Virus record (IMG/VR): IMGVR_UViG_3300032770_000009
Coordinates: 1-64,000 of that record
Direction: 5' to 3' (one strand)
DNA: 64,000 bases
From: a virus
Part shown: in pieces, positions 48,896 to 55,195 of the stretch
How the letters are laid out: the number at the start of each line of letters is the position of its first letter
How positions within the stretch are numbered: position 1 is the first letter of the stretch
Position numbers and translations under genes: made by a program
The notes under the pieces: model-generated
What the model saw: only the letters and a program-made list of their open reading frames with translations
What the model was told of the DNA's origin: nothing
The model's database searches: none

Positions 48896-49218
48896 ATTTT
48901 CCCTGAGCCGTACTGATTTTTCCAACCTCGAATAGCCAACTGCTCAAGGTTATCGGCTTTCGATTTCTGAGTATGATGAACTGCGCATAGAAGTTGGCAC
49001 TTTTCAAGTTCAGCTAGAAATCTTACTTTAGCTATAGACCACATTTTGTTGACAGGAACCTCTTTGTAAACCCAGTCTATGTGGTCTATTTGCAAGTTTT
49101 CCGTTGTTTCACATATCGCACACACTCCACCTAGCAGTTTTTTAGCAAGAGCCATTCGCTCCGCATAGCGTCTTTGCATGTATGTATTCATGTAATTGTT
49201 ATAGTCTTTAGAAGGCAT
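48886..49218 (-). CDS. HNH endonuclease
   Basis: 110 residues: GVCAICETTENLQIDHIDW and CQLLCAVHHTQKSKAD give two zinc Cys pairs and the HNH catalytic DH...H. Last codons (MSL) lie in tRNA-Lys. Probably a homing endonuclease. Confidence 0.8.
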   Translation of the reverse strand: MPSKDYNNYMNTYMQRRYAERMALAKKLLGGVCAICETTENLQIDHIDWVYKEVPVNKMWSIAKVRFLAELEKCQLLCAVHHTQKSKADNLEQLAIRGWKNQYGSGKMSL

Positions 49219-49220
49219 AT

Positions 49221-49349
49221 TTAGTTGTTTTTCTTTTTTGGCTGCATATGTTCTGGAGCAGGTTTCTTACACAAAGAACATCTAAGGACGCCTGTCACTC
49301 TGTCTTTAATATAAAAATGTTTACCATTCTGGCAATTACTGTTACCCAT
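49221..49349 (-). CDS. Small basic protein with CxxC
   Basis: 42 residues: GKHFYIKDRVTGVLRCSLCK, then a Lys-rich tail. One CxxC and one upstream Cys; perhaps zinc-binding. Confidence 0.5.
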   Translation of the reverse strand: MGNSNCQNGKHFYIKDRVTGVLRCSLCKKPAPEHMQPKKKNN

Positions 49350-49350
49350 A

Positions 49351-49461
49351 CTACTTCACTTTTTTCCAAATGTCAACTAGAAGATTAACGCAGGCTATAA
49401 TAGCTATTCCTGTACCTAGTCCGCTACCAAAAAATACCTCAAATCCGTGTTCCCAACCCAT
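49351..49461 (-). CDS. Membrane microprotein
   Basis: 36 residues with one membrane helix (SGLGTGIAIIACVNLLVDIW). Clear RBS (AGGAGGGAC). Function unknown. Confidence 0.5.
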   Translation of the reverse strand: MGWEHGFEVFFGSGLGTGIAIIACVNLLVDIWKKVK

Positions 49462-49483
49462 CTGTCCCTCCTAATATAGAAAG

Positions 49484-49556
49484 TACCCTGAGAGGGATTC
49501 GAACCCCCGACCTTATGCTTAGAAGACATTAGCTCTATCCACTGAGCTATCAGGGC
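49484..49556 (-). tRNA. tRNA-Arg(UCU)
   Basis: Anticodon loop CUUCUAA; reads AGA. Confidence 0.9.
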
Positions 49557-49769
49557 TTGGTTTAGCAACGACACTATTAAGCCGCCGTATGCTAAACGGT
49601 ATACGCATGTTTACAGGCTGCAGTCCTAATATCTAGAATTTTGCTGTCAGAACCTCAAGTCCAATAAGTCATGCCTGACTTTATGCTCCGCACCGTCAAG
49701 GACTCAAGACGGTGCAACCTTCTATATACAGAAGACCTTTCATCCGGATTTCATATCTGTACGGGAGCG
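49557..49769 (-). ncRNA. Structured gap between two Arg tRNAs
   Basis: No gene seen. Clear hairpins: GCACCGUC/GACGGUGC, AAGUCA/UGACUU, CUUCU/AGAAG and GUUUAGC/GCUAAAC around a 24-nt loop. Likely one or more structured RNAs. Confidence 0.5.
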
Positions 49770-49842
49770 CGCCCTGACCTGGACTCGAACCAGGGACCGT
49801 CACTTTAGGAAAGTGTTATTCTATCCTCTGAACTACCAGGGC
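49770..49842 (-). tRNA. tRNA-Arg(CCU)
   Basis: Anticodon loop UUCCUAA; reads AGG. Anticodon stem has one A-A mismatch. Confidence 0.87.
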
Positions 49843-49848
49843 GTAAAA

Positions 49849-50043
49849 CTATTTTTCCTTCTGCTCTTTCTCTAGCTTAACTACTTCCCTTGTACGACGA
49901 AGCACTTCAGCCTTAAGCTTTTTAACCATAGCATAACTATCCGGGTTTCCGCCATTGCGGTCTTTGATTAGTTGTATAGCCTCAGCCAAATCGGATTCAG
50001 CATCCGCTAGAAGCATCTTAGCCAAACCTAGAGTATCAGCCAT
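49849..50043 (-). CDS. Coiled-coil microprotein
   Basis: 64 residues from ATG 50043 (GGAGGAAAGA upstream); the longer frame runs through tRNA-Ile and was rejected. Two charged helices, no Cys. Confidence 0.6.
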   Translation of the reverse strand: MADTLGLAKMLLADAESDLAEAIQLIKDRNGGNPDSYAMVKKLKAEVLRRTREVVKLEKEQKEK

Positions 50044-50071
50044 TCTTTCCTCCATCTCTTGTTTTCTATGT

Positions 50072-50143
50072 TGGGGAAGAGGGACTTGAACCCTCGGTCT
50101 TTTCCTTATCAGAGAAACGATTTCACCAGCTAATCTACTCCCC
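50072..50143 (-). tRNA. tRNA-Ile(GAU)
   Basis: Anticodon loop CUGAUAA on UUUCU/GGAAA. Confidence 0.92.
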
Positions 50144-50149
50144 ATTGTT

Positions 50150-50218
50150 ACTGTGGAGTCAAGAGATTTGAACTCTCCACCCATAGTGGCCAATTACGGG
50201 TTACACCATTACCCCAGT
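50150..50218 (-). tRNA. Degenerate or unusual tRNA (GGC loop?)
   Basis: T arm GAGAG-UUCAAAU-CUCUU is good, but the acceptor ACUGGGG/UCC-A-CAGU needs a bulge, the D stem is poor and the anticodon stem CCCGUA/UAUGGG closes a 9-nt loop. Decoding is uncertain. Confidence 0.5.
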
Positions 50219-50289
50219 ACACCCAGAGGGAGTCGAACCCCCATTCCTAGATCCGTAGTCTAGTGCCCTGTCCATTGAACGATGGGTGC
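50218..50289 (-). tRNA. tRNA-Arg(ACG)
   Basis: Anticodon loop CUACGGA on CUAGA/UCUAG. Confidence 0.93.
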
Positions 50290-50290
50290 A

Positions 50291-50365
50291 TGTACTAAAT
50301 TTGACGAATGAGACTTTACTTATCAGTGTATTCTATGATTCTCTTGTACGGGCTTTAGTACGTGC
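50291..50365 (-). ncRNA. Long stem-loop RNA between tRNA-His and tRNA-Arg
   Basis: GCACGUACUAAA pairs with UUUAGUACAUGC (11 of 12) around a 51-nt loop with a GAGA/UCUC option. Outer-stem geometry resembles Y units but the GGUGC motif is absent. Confidence 0.55.
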
Positions 50366-50370
50366 CCTTG

Positions 50371-50442
50371 GGCGAACATCGAGAATTGAACTCGAATATT
50401 TGGTTCCACAGACCAATGTTCTACCATTGAACTATATCCGCC
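50371..50442 (-). tRNA. tRNA-His(GUG)
   Basis: Anticodon loop CUGUGGA on UUGGU/ACCAA; an extra 5' G is encoded, as expected for His. Confidence 0.92.
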
Positions 50443-50568
50443 ATGGGTCACGCAATTTTATGCTTCTTGCGTGGAACAGCTTCTGTATTTACAGCTACAG
50501 ATCAGCAGGAGCCCTTTTGTTCCGACATCTTGTAAAGCGCGCCCGGAACGGGTAATGCTCATACCTAG
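50443..50568 (-). ncRNA. Structured gap between tRNA-Trp and tRNA-His
   Basis: Hairpins GUUCCG/CGGAAC, CUGUA/UACAG and CACGCAA/UUGCGUG. A 34-codon frame (MSITRSGRALQDV...) with three Cys also exists but lacks an RBS. Confidence 0.4.
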
Positions 50569-50639
50569 CAGGGCGACAGGGACTCGAACCCCAAACTGCG
50601 GTTTTGGAGACCGCTGTTTTACCATTAAACTATCTCCCC
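50569..50639 (-). tRNA. tRNA-Trp(CCA)
   Basis: Anticodon loop CUCCAAA on GCGGU/ACCGC. Confidence 0.92.
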
Positions 50640-50640
50640 A

Positions 50641-50757
50641 AGTGAGAAACGCACTTACCTATGCGCAGAATTAACGCCGCCTTCCCCATCCGGCATTATT
50701 GCGTTAAGCATAACCACCCATGCGATAGCCGCCGATATCGCCCTAGAACCCTCAGCG
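50641..50757 (-). ncRNA. Multi-branch structured RNA upstream of tRNA-Trp
   Basis: An AUGCGC/GCGCAU stem encloses two arms, GCGAUA/UAUCGC and UUAACGC/GCGUUAA (with inner GCC/GGC), followed by AAGUG/CACUU with a 7-nt loop. It is the first RNA of the transcript from the promoter at 50784. Class unknown. Confidence 0.6.
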
Positions 50758-50783
50758 CATCTCTCTTTGTTGTTATGTCTAAT

Positions 50784-50812
50784 ACCCTACCACACGTCCG
50801 GCCCTTTGTCAA
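50784..50812 (-). promoter_or_regulatory. TTGACA / TAGGGT promoter
   Basis: Spacer of 17 bp; -35 preceded by GAT as in the others. The ATGTCCGA box lies about 60 bp further upstream, in the gene at 50814. Confidence 0.7.
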
Positions 50813-50813
50813 A

Positions 50814-51125
50814 TCAAGTGACTGAGACAAAAATCCGCGTATCGTCACCCTTCGGGCGAACCACCGTACCCTGGGGCAAATCGGACATTCGGGACGTAAC
50901 TAGTTTTCCAGACGTCCCTCGAAGATCCATCTCATGCATGTGATAGCGTTTGCAGAAACATTCATCCCAGTCAGATCCACCGGGGAGGTAAGCCTTGCAC
51001 TCAGGATCGTGCTTAGCATTAAAAGCATTAACCGTTTTGTCAGCCTCTTGTTTATCAAGAGTAGTCATAATACACTGATGGTAACTATCCCACGGAACTT
51101 CAGCGCATACTACGTAGCAGATCAC
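50814..51125 (-). CDS. Hypothetical protein with Cys pairs
   Basis: 103 residues; DPECKAYLPGGSDWDECFCK has three Cys. Its 3' end overlaps promoter elements. No family recognised. Confidence 0.6.
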   Translation of the reverse strand: MICYVVCAEVPWDSYHQCIMTTLDKQEADKTVNAFNAKHDPECKAYLPGGSDWDECFCKRYHMHEMDLRGTSGKLVTSRMSDLPQGTVVRPKGDDTRIFVSVT

Positions 51126-51373
51126 TTAAGGAATGTTTCTATCTTGCCGCGCTTCATGAATTTTTCCATGTCAACTTCACCAAGTACGTTGGCTTCTATA
51201 AGTTCAACCTTGACATCGTATTTTCTTGGCTCATCGAACCCCGCGTAAACATATGTCTGCACAGCCATTTGCAAACCACCATAACGCACTCTTGGCTTGC
51301 TTGCCCATCTAAACCTAGGGTTTATCTCTGTTCTCGTAACCCTGAACAGATGACGCTTATTGTTATCGTACAT
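51122..51373 (-). CDS. Hypothetical protein
   Basis: 83 residues from ATG 51373 (AGGAGGATTA upstream, TAATG overlap). Basic N-terminus (NNKRHLFRVTRTEINPRFRW). Unknown role. Confidence 0.6.
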   Translation of the reverse strand: MYDNNKRHLFRVTRTEINPRFRWASKPRVRYGGLQMAVQTYVYAGFDEPRKYDVKVELIEANVLGEVDMEKFMKRGKIETFLK

Positions 51374-51537
51374 TAATCCTCCTGATTGAGCCATTCAAAG
51401 TCAGCTTCGCTAAGCTGGCCGCCAGTAGACGGTGATACATATATTTTAGGATGGCGCGGCCTGTACTGACAACGATACACCCATATACCAAACACTTCAG
51501 CATGTACCATAGGTACACCACAGCATTCAAATGTCAT
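51373..51537 (-). CDS. Small protein
   Basis: 54 residues (MTFECCGVPMVHAEVFGIWV...), with CC and a later Cys; C-terminal helix SEADFEWLNQED. Coupled to the next gene. Confidence 0.55.
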   Translation of the reverse strand: MTFECCGVPMVHAEVFGIWVYRCQYRPRHPKIYVSPSTGGQLSEADFEWLNQED

Positions 51538-51542
51538 TACGC

Positions 51543-51611
51543 TTCCCCCCAAAGATTCGAACTTCGATTCATGGTTCCAAAGACCACTGTCCTGCCATTA
51601 GACGAAGGGGA
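51543..51611 (-). tRNA. tRNA-Gln(UUG)
   Basis: Anticodon loop CUUUGGA on GUGGU/ACCAU. Confidence 0.92.
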
Positions 51612-51617
51612 ATAGAG

Positions 51618-51690
51618 CTTCCGCCCCAAGATTCGAACTTGGAACCACATGGTTCAGAGCCATGTACTCTGCCAGTTGAGCTAGACGGAA
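51618..51690 (-). tRNA. tRNA-Gln(CUG)
   Basis: Anticodon loop CUCUGAA on CAUGG/CCAUG. Confidence 0.93.
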
Positions 51691-51691
51691 A

Positions 51692-51708
51692 TATGCCGCT
51701 TACGCGGC
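51692..51708 (-). terminator. GCCGC-GUAA-GCGGC hairpin, second copy
   Basis: Same GNRA-capped stem as at 47353, followed by AUAUUU and tRNA-Gln(CUG). Confidence 0.45.
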
Positions 51709-51909
51709 TGTTGTATTTAACTCGATAATACCATTTATGTCAAGTGCTTCAGTTTGAACAGCTAGCATCTGACTATTTTTCATGTAGCGCTTCTGCCTGT
51801 CCTGAGCTTCCTGGCGTTTACGTGCCTTTTCTGCTTGCATAACACCTTTGTTAGGACCATATTTACGTGGCGGTCCTTGCGGGCCTGTGAATTTATACCA
51901 CTTATCCAA
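51700..51909 (-). CDS. Small basic protein
   Basis: 69 residues, TTG start, with GPQGPPRKYGPNKG and a helical QAEKARKRQEAQDRQKRYMK. Overlaps the previous gene by 8 bp. Unknown role. Confidence 0.55.
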   Translation of the reverse strand: MDKWYKFTGPQGPPRKYGPNKGVMQAEKARKRQEAQDRQKRYMKNSQMLAVQTEALDINGIIELNTTAA

Positions 51910-52051
51910 AACTCTTCTCCCACCATTCGGCGAATACAGGACCGTTGAACTTCAGAACATGGCGAAGCTTGTTACGCTTGCGGTGACCCTCAGCATTATA
52001 ACGCATATGCGACGGCTTCTTGCGCTTATTACCTGTTTTGCTATGTGCCAT
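51902..52051 (-). CDS. Basic microprotein
   Basis: 49 residues, very basic (NKRKKPSHMRYNAEGHRKRN), likely nucleic-acid-binding. Ends VFAEWWEKSFG. Confidence 0.55.
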   Translation of the reverse strand: MAHSKTGNKRKKPSHMRYNAEGHRKRNKLRHVLKFNGPVFAEWWEKSFG

Positions 52052-52060
52052 CATACCCCC

Positions 52061-52198
52061 TTAAGCTTCGCTGTGGTCGTACGTAACTCCCTTATTAGCA
52101 CATTTAACACAAATATGTAGATTAGCTTGTGCGTCACTCATAAGTTTGTTAAATCTCATTTTATATTCGCAGTGCTTGCACCTGTAAACGTATGTCAC
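52061..52198 (-). CDS. Zinc-ribbon microprotein
   Basis: 45 residues, GTG start with GGAGGGAAA. YRCKHCEYKMRF and HICVKCANKG form a four-Cys zinc site. Start and previous stop overlap (GTGA). Confidence 0.6.
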   Translation of the reverse strand: MTYVYRCKHCEYKMRFNKLMSDAQANLHICVKCANKGVTYDHSEA

Positions 52199-52368
52199 TT
52201 TCCCTCCAGCCACAACTTCCAGAAATCGTCGAGAAGTTGCTTCTTTATGTCTTCTGCCATTTCTTCCGCTAGATTCCATTCCTCTATAGGAATGCTATGT
52301 TTCACACGAAATTCTTCGGCATGGCGTTTAGCATCTTCTAGAGCTTTAGCCTCAGCTTTAGCATCCAT
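52195..52368 (-). CDS. Helical acidic microprotein
   Basis: 57 residues (MDAKAEAKALEDAKRHAEEF...), fully helical. Coupled to the zinc-ribbon gene. Confidence 0.55.
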   Translation of the reverse strand: MDAKAEAKALEDAKRHAEEFRVKHSIPIEEWNLAEEMAEDIKKQLLDDFWKLWLEGK

Positions 52369-52381
52369 TTTCCTCCTGTCG

Positions 52382-52454
52382 AGCCAGATATCGGATTTGA
52401 ACCGATGACCGCATTCTTACCATGAATGTGCTCTACCGACTGAGCTAATCCGGC
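52382..52454 (-). tRNA. tRNA-Thr(GGU)
   Basis: Anticodon loop AUGGUAA on CAUUC/GAAUG. Confidence 0.92.
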
Positions 52455-52458
52455 TTGT

Positions 52459-52532
52459 GGCGTCAGTAGAAATGCTAGTTTAAAGCGCTACTATATCTAG
52501 TATTTCTTGGGGCTGCTGTCGGCCGCACCAGT
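52459..52532 (-). ncRNA. Stem-loop RNA between two Thr tRNAs
   Basis: AGAAAUACUAG/CUAGCAUUUCU (10 of 11 pairs) inside a weaker GGUG/CGCC stem. Confidence 0.5.
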
Positions 52533-52545
52533 TATTCCCCTTTAG

Positions 52546-52619
52546 AGCCACCTAACGGATTCGAACCGTTGACCTGCTCATTACAAGTGAGCTGCTCTGG
52601 CCATCTGAGCTAAGGGGGC
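52546..52619 (-). tRNA. tRNA-Thr(UGU)
   Basis: Anticodon loop CUUGUAA on GCUCA/UGAGC. Confidence 0.93.
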
Positions 52620-52625
52620 GTATTT

Positions 52626-52748
52626 CTAATTGTCCTTACGGTACAAGTAAGTTGTAGTACGACAAGCAGGGCATTCTTTCCTGATAACTTTGTCAGTGTA
52701 CTTAAGTTCTGATATTTCTTCGCAAAGAAGACATTTGTATTTATTCAC
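52626..52748 (-). CDS. Zinc-ribbon microprotein
   Basis: 40 residues, GTG start 2 nt after tRNA-Asn. KCLLCEEISE and CPACRTTTY make a four-Cys ribbon. Confidence 0.55.
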   Translation of the reverse strand: MNKYKCLLCEEISELKYTDKVIRKECPACRTTTYLYRKDN

Positions 52749-52749
52749 G

Positions 52750-52822
52750 CTCTCACATCAGGACTCGAACCTGAAACCTATCGGTTAACAGCCGAACGCT
52801 CTGCCAATTGAGCTATGCGAGA
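52750..52822 (-). tRNA. tRNA-Asn(GUU)
   Basis: Anticodon loop CUGUUAA on UUCGG/CCGAU. It shares anticodon with the permuted tRNA in Y8. Confidence 0.93.
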
Positions 52823-52973
52823 TTGATGGGGTGGGCTTTTTCCTGTATCCCTTGCAACAGTGCGGTGCCCACTTGAACCATTAGGTGCCATTAGCGGTTA
52901 TTGGTTTTTACTGCCATCGATTTTGATTGATTTGAGACTTAGAAAAGAGACTGTCAGGTAGTCCGCCTGACAG
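52823..52973 (-). promoter_or_regulatory. Leader with 5' hairpin upstream of tRNA-Asn
   Basis: CUGUCAGG/CCUGACAG hairpin (52951-52973) right after the promoter, then a weak GUGGGC/GCCCAC stem-loop near tRNA-Asn. No gene seen. Confidence 0.45.
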
Positions 52974-52978
52974 AAAGA

Positions 52979-53007
52979 ACACTACCAGGCCAGGGATCGC
53001 TTGTCAA
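52979..53007 (-). promoter_or_regulatory. TTGACA / TAGTGT promoter
   Basis: Spacer 17 bp ending GGCCTGG; TGTCCTGAAATGTCCGA directly upstream. Drives tRNA-Asn onward. Confidence 0.72.
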
Positions 53008-53017
53008 ATCGGACATT

Positions 53018-53182
53018 TCAGGACAGGTCGGACAAAGCGTAGGAAATCTCGTTGTACGCTGAATCTATGGCAATCAAAAGATCATGAAACTTACCATCAG
53101 GATCAGGCACTTCTTCTATATCATTTGTTATATCGGTTAGGGTTAATAGCAGCCCTTTAACTAAATCTTGTACTTGTTTCAT
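53018..53182 (-). CDS. Helical microprotein
   Basis: 54 residues (MKQVQDLVKGLLLTLTDITN...). Its last codons overlap the ATGTCC box. Unknown role. Confidence 0.55.
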   Translation of the reverse strand: MKQVQDLVKGLLLTLTDITNDIEEVPDPDGKFHDLLIAIDSAYNEISYALSDLS

Positions 53183-53195
53183 ATATATTATACTC

Positions 53196-53660
53196 CTAAA
53201 AGTCGATCCATGGTGTGCCCACAGCGAAAGTAGGTATACCGAGGGACTGCCACATTCTCAGAACTTGCGGTCTGTCGTCTATAGCGAACTGAATATCGTA
53301 TTTCGGTTCTATATGATTACGGTAAATTTCTTCCTTCACTATGTAGTCTTTCCTGTAATCAGGCAGACCGTTAGCCAGCCAGTCAGGACGCATAAACAGC
53401 TCATTGTCGTAAGGCGTGAAAACATTCTTACCGAGCCATTCCTTTGTGTCGTCACGGCTTCTCTCCGGTCTTCCTGATACAAAGACGCAGGTAACGTTAT
53501 CTGGTTCTGAAGGAGACAGAATAAGACTAGTTACGACATGGATGACATGAGGATTAGGTTTGTCAAGCATAACTTTATCGTAATCGAGATGTCCCCTGAT
53601 GCCTTCGTGGTCCGCCACTGTGCCATCTATATCACATATGAATGCTTTTATTTTATTCAT
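53196..53660 (-). CDS. PseT-type polynucleotide phosphatase (HAD)
   Basis: 154 residues. CDIDGTVADH (Asp-9, Asp-11), FVSGRPERSRDDT and FAIDDRPQVLRMW match the 3'-phosphatase half of T4 polynucleotide kinase; the kinase half is missing. It could heal RNA 3' ends, which fits the RNA-rich region. Confidence 0.7.
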   Translation of the reverse strand: MNKIKAFICDIDGTVADHEGIRGHLDYDKVMLDKPNPHVIHVVTSLILSPSEPDNVTCVFVSGRPERSRDDTKEWLGKNVFTPYDNELFMRPDWLANGLPDYRKDYIVKEEIYRNHIEPKYDIQFAIDDRPQVLRMWQSLGIPTFAVGTPWIDF

Positions 53661-54225
53661 TACCCTCCAAGCAACAGCCGTCGCATCCGTGAACAGATAC
53701 GTCTCTTTTAATTGTCTTGTTGAATGCTACATCATCAGGGTCAGGGTGACCAACACCGTGAGGACACAGCCTTTCCATCTTCTTAGCATCTGCTCTCCAA
53801 TTCTGCGGCCATGCAGTCATATGATGATCGGAAGGGTTATGAATGCAGCAGTTACGTCCCTGGCACATTTTACTGTTATGCACTCTAAGAGTCTGGCCGC
53901 CGACAAGGGTAACATCTTCCATGTCAAGTATCTTCTCTGCTGAATCCCAGAAAGCATCCCATTCGTACTCTTCCATAGACCTGCCGACATGCCATGTGTA
54001 GGTGGCGTTGTTAATGTCAGGAGAACAGAAGTAGCACGGGTAAGCTTCAAATGACTTTTTCCTGGATTTCATCAGTGAAGCAGCGTGCTTGTGTGCTGTC
54101 AGGAAATCAGAGTGCTTAACCTTGGTGCCGCATGTTGAATCTCTGCCGTAGTATCTTCCCGCTGCAAGGTGTACTTTTATTTCCTTATCGGTAGGATAGA
54201 TTAGTTCCAGCGGAAGGTCTATCAT
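53653..54225 (-). CDS. Cys/His-rich conserved-type phage protein
   Basis: 190 residues. The C-terminal half has many metal ligands (MCQGRNCCIHNPSDHHM, LCPHGVGHPDPDD, HGCDGCC). N-terminus is alpha/beta. Unknown role. Confidence 0.6.
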   Translation of the reverse strand: MIDLPLELIYPTDKEIKVHLAAGRYYGRDSTCGTKVKHSDFLTAHKHAASLMKSRKKSFEAYPCYFCSPDINNATYTWHVGRSMEEYEWDAFWDSAEKILDMEDVTLVGGQTLRVHNSKMCQGRNCCIHNPSDHHMTAWPQNWRADAKKMERLCPHGVGHPDPDDVAFNKTIKRDVSVHGCDGCCLEGNE

Positions 54226-54386
54226 CTCTTCCTAATATCGTATGTGCGTCCGGTTACTTTGCGGTTTGACATTGACTCGTTAAGCATAACAGCACGTCTA
54301 GATGCTGATGACTTGAACAGGAAACGGTGAGCGTTATATGCTAGCTCCTCTGTTTCCTTGATGTAAATTTCCCATTTCTTAAGCAC
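54222..54386 (-). CDS. Small basic protein
   Basis: 54 residues, GTG start; overlaps both neighbours (ATGA). Helical with basic end (MSNRKVTGRTYDIRKR). Confidence 0.55.
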   Translation of the reverse strand: MLKKWEIYIKETEELAYNAHRFLFKSSASRRAVMLNESMSNRKVTGRTYDIRKR

Positions 54387-54642
54387 TTATAACCTCAAAC
54401 TGCTGTGTGTGAGCCGCTACTGATGTTCTTACAGATTTCTTAGCCTTGGCGATTAGGTGCTTCGGCGGAGTTGTCCGTGTAGCAGTAACAGGGGTAGGCT
54501 CATTGCTTACCTGGTTCCAGGTAGTCATCTCTACTTTGTCGAAATGTTTCGGGTGTACCATGTCATGACCTTCATCAAGGTCGCACACAAGTATAACTTT
54601 TCCTGTCACAGCACTTCTCTTGTTTGACTTGCAACGAGCCAT
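54379..54642 (-). CDS. Hypothetical protein
   Basis: 87 residues; VILVCDLDEGHDMVHPKHFD suggests a small CxxDxxxGH metal site, the rest is Thr/Pro-rich. Confidence 0.55.
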   Translation of the reverse strand: MARCKSNKRSAVTGKVILVCDLDEGHDMVHPKHFDKVEMTTWNQVSNEPTPVTATRTTPPKHLIAKAKKSVRTSVAAHTQQFEVISA

Positions 54643-54650
54643 GATTCTCC

Positions 54651-54965
54651 CTACCTGTTGAAGATTATGTTAGCCGCGTATACCAGTGACATTCCGTATG
54701 TCATCAGAATTGAGTCTAGCCGGTCTGGTGCTTCTTTGTCTGACGTGATTTCCCTTCCAACTTCAGCCAGTAGCCTGCCTGCCGTGTACAGTGCGGTTGC
54801 GGCGCTGTTCTTGTCTAGTTCGTCACCCAAGGCTGTTGCGAAAGAAGAACCTCCCGTGCGTACTAATGACATATCCGTACTATTAGTATTACTGTCTACT
54901 ATTGCAGCTAATTCCTTAGAAGCGTTTACTGCTTCTTCTAGACTACAAGTATCTTCACTACTCAA
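54651..54965 (-). CDS. Hypothetical helical protein
   Basis: 104 residues, acidic and helical, ending YGMSLVYAANIIFNR. First gene of the leftward transcript from 55046-55074. Confidence 0.6.
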   Translation of the reverse strand: MSSEDTCSLEEAVNASKELAAIVDSNTNSTDMSLVRTGGSSFATALGDELDKNSAATALYTAGRLLAEVGREITSDKEAPDRLDSILMTYGMSLVYAANIIFNR

Positions 54966-55001
54966 TATATCCTCCTATATTACGACTGTATGTGTATGAC
55001 C

Positions 55002-55020
55002 AGTGGTGACCACTGGTACC
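55002..55020 (-). promoter_or_regulatory. 5' leader hairpin
   Basis: ACCAGUGG/CCACUGGU with a 3-nt loop, downstream of the leftward promoter; probably protects the mRNA 5' end. Confidence 0.45.
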
Positions 55021-55045
55021 ATGTCTCTGTGCTATGTGTGGTATG

Positions 55046-55074
55046 AGGCTACCACAGACATCGGCATTTGTCAA
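55046..55074 (-). promoter_or_regulatory. Leftward TTGACA / TAGCCT promoter
   Basis: 17-bp spacer ending TCTGTGG; TGTCCCGAAATGTCCGA directly upstream. First of the divergent pair. Confidence 0.72.
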
Positions 55075-55123
55075 ATCGGACATTTCGGGACATACGCGCA
55101 TATAAAGGTGCGAAAATCTGGAC

Positions 55124-55152
55124 TTGACAAGACGGCCGGTCCATGATAGTCT
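55124..55152 (+). promoter_or_regulatory. Rightward TTGACA / TAGTCT promoter
   Basis: TTGACA, 17-bp spacer, TAGTCT, 44 bp before the first rightward gene. It lacks the ATGTCCG boxes, so it may be regulated differently from the leftward one. Confidence 0.7.
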
Positions 55153-55195
55153 GATGACATGATCGTACACGTGGACACATGGAGGGAATCGACAC

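Noticed and set aside
50044-50193. N-terminal extension of the coiled-coil gene at 49849
   Set aside because: It reads through tRNA-Ile; a strong RBS lies at the internal ATG.
50286-50674. Plus-strand ORFs across tRNA-His and tRNA-Trp
   Set aside because: They run antisense through tRNAs and hairpins.
34978-52822. tmRNA among the tRNAs
   Set aside because: No Ala-like half with a tag reading frame was seen.
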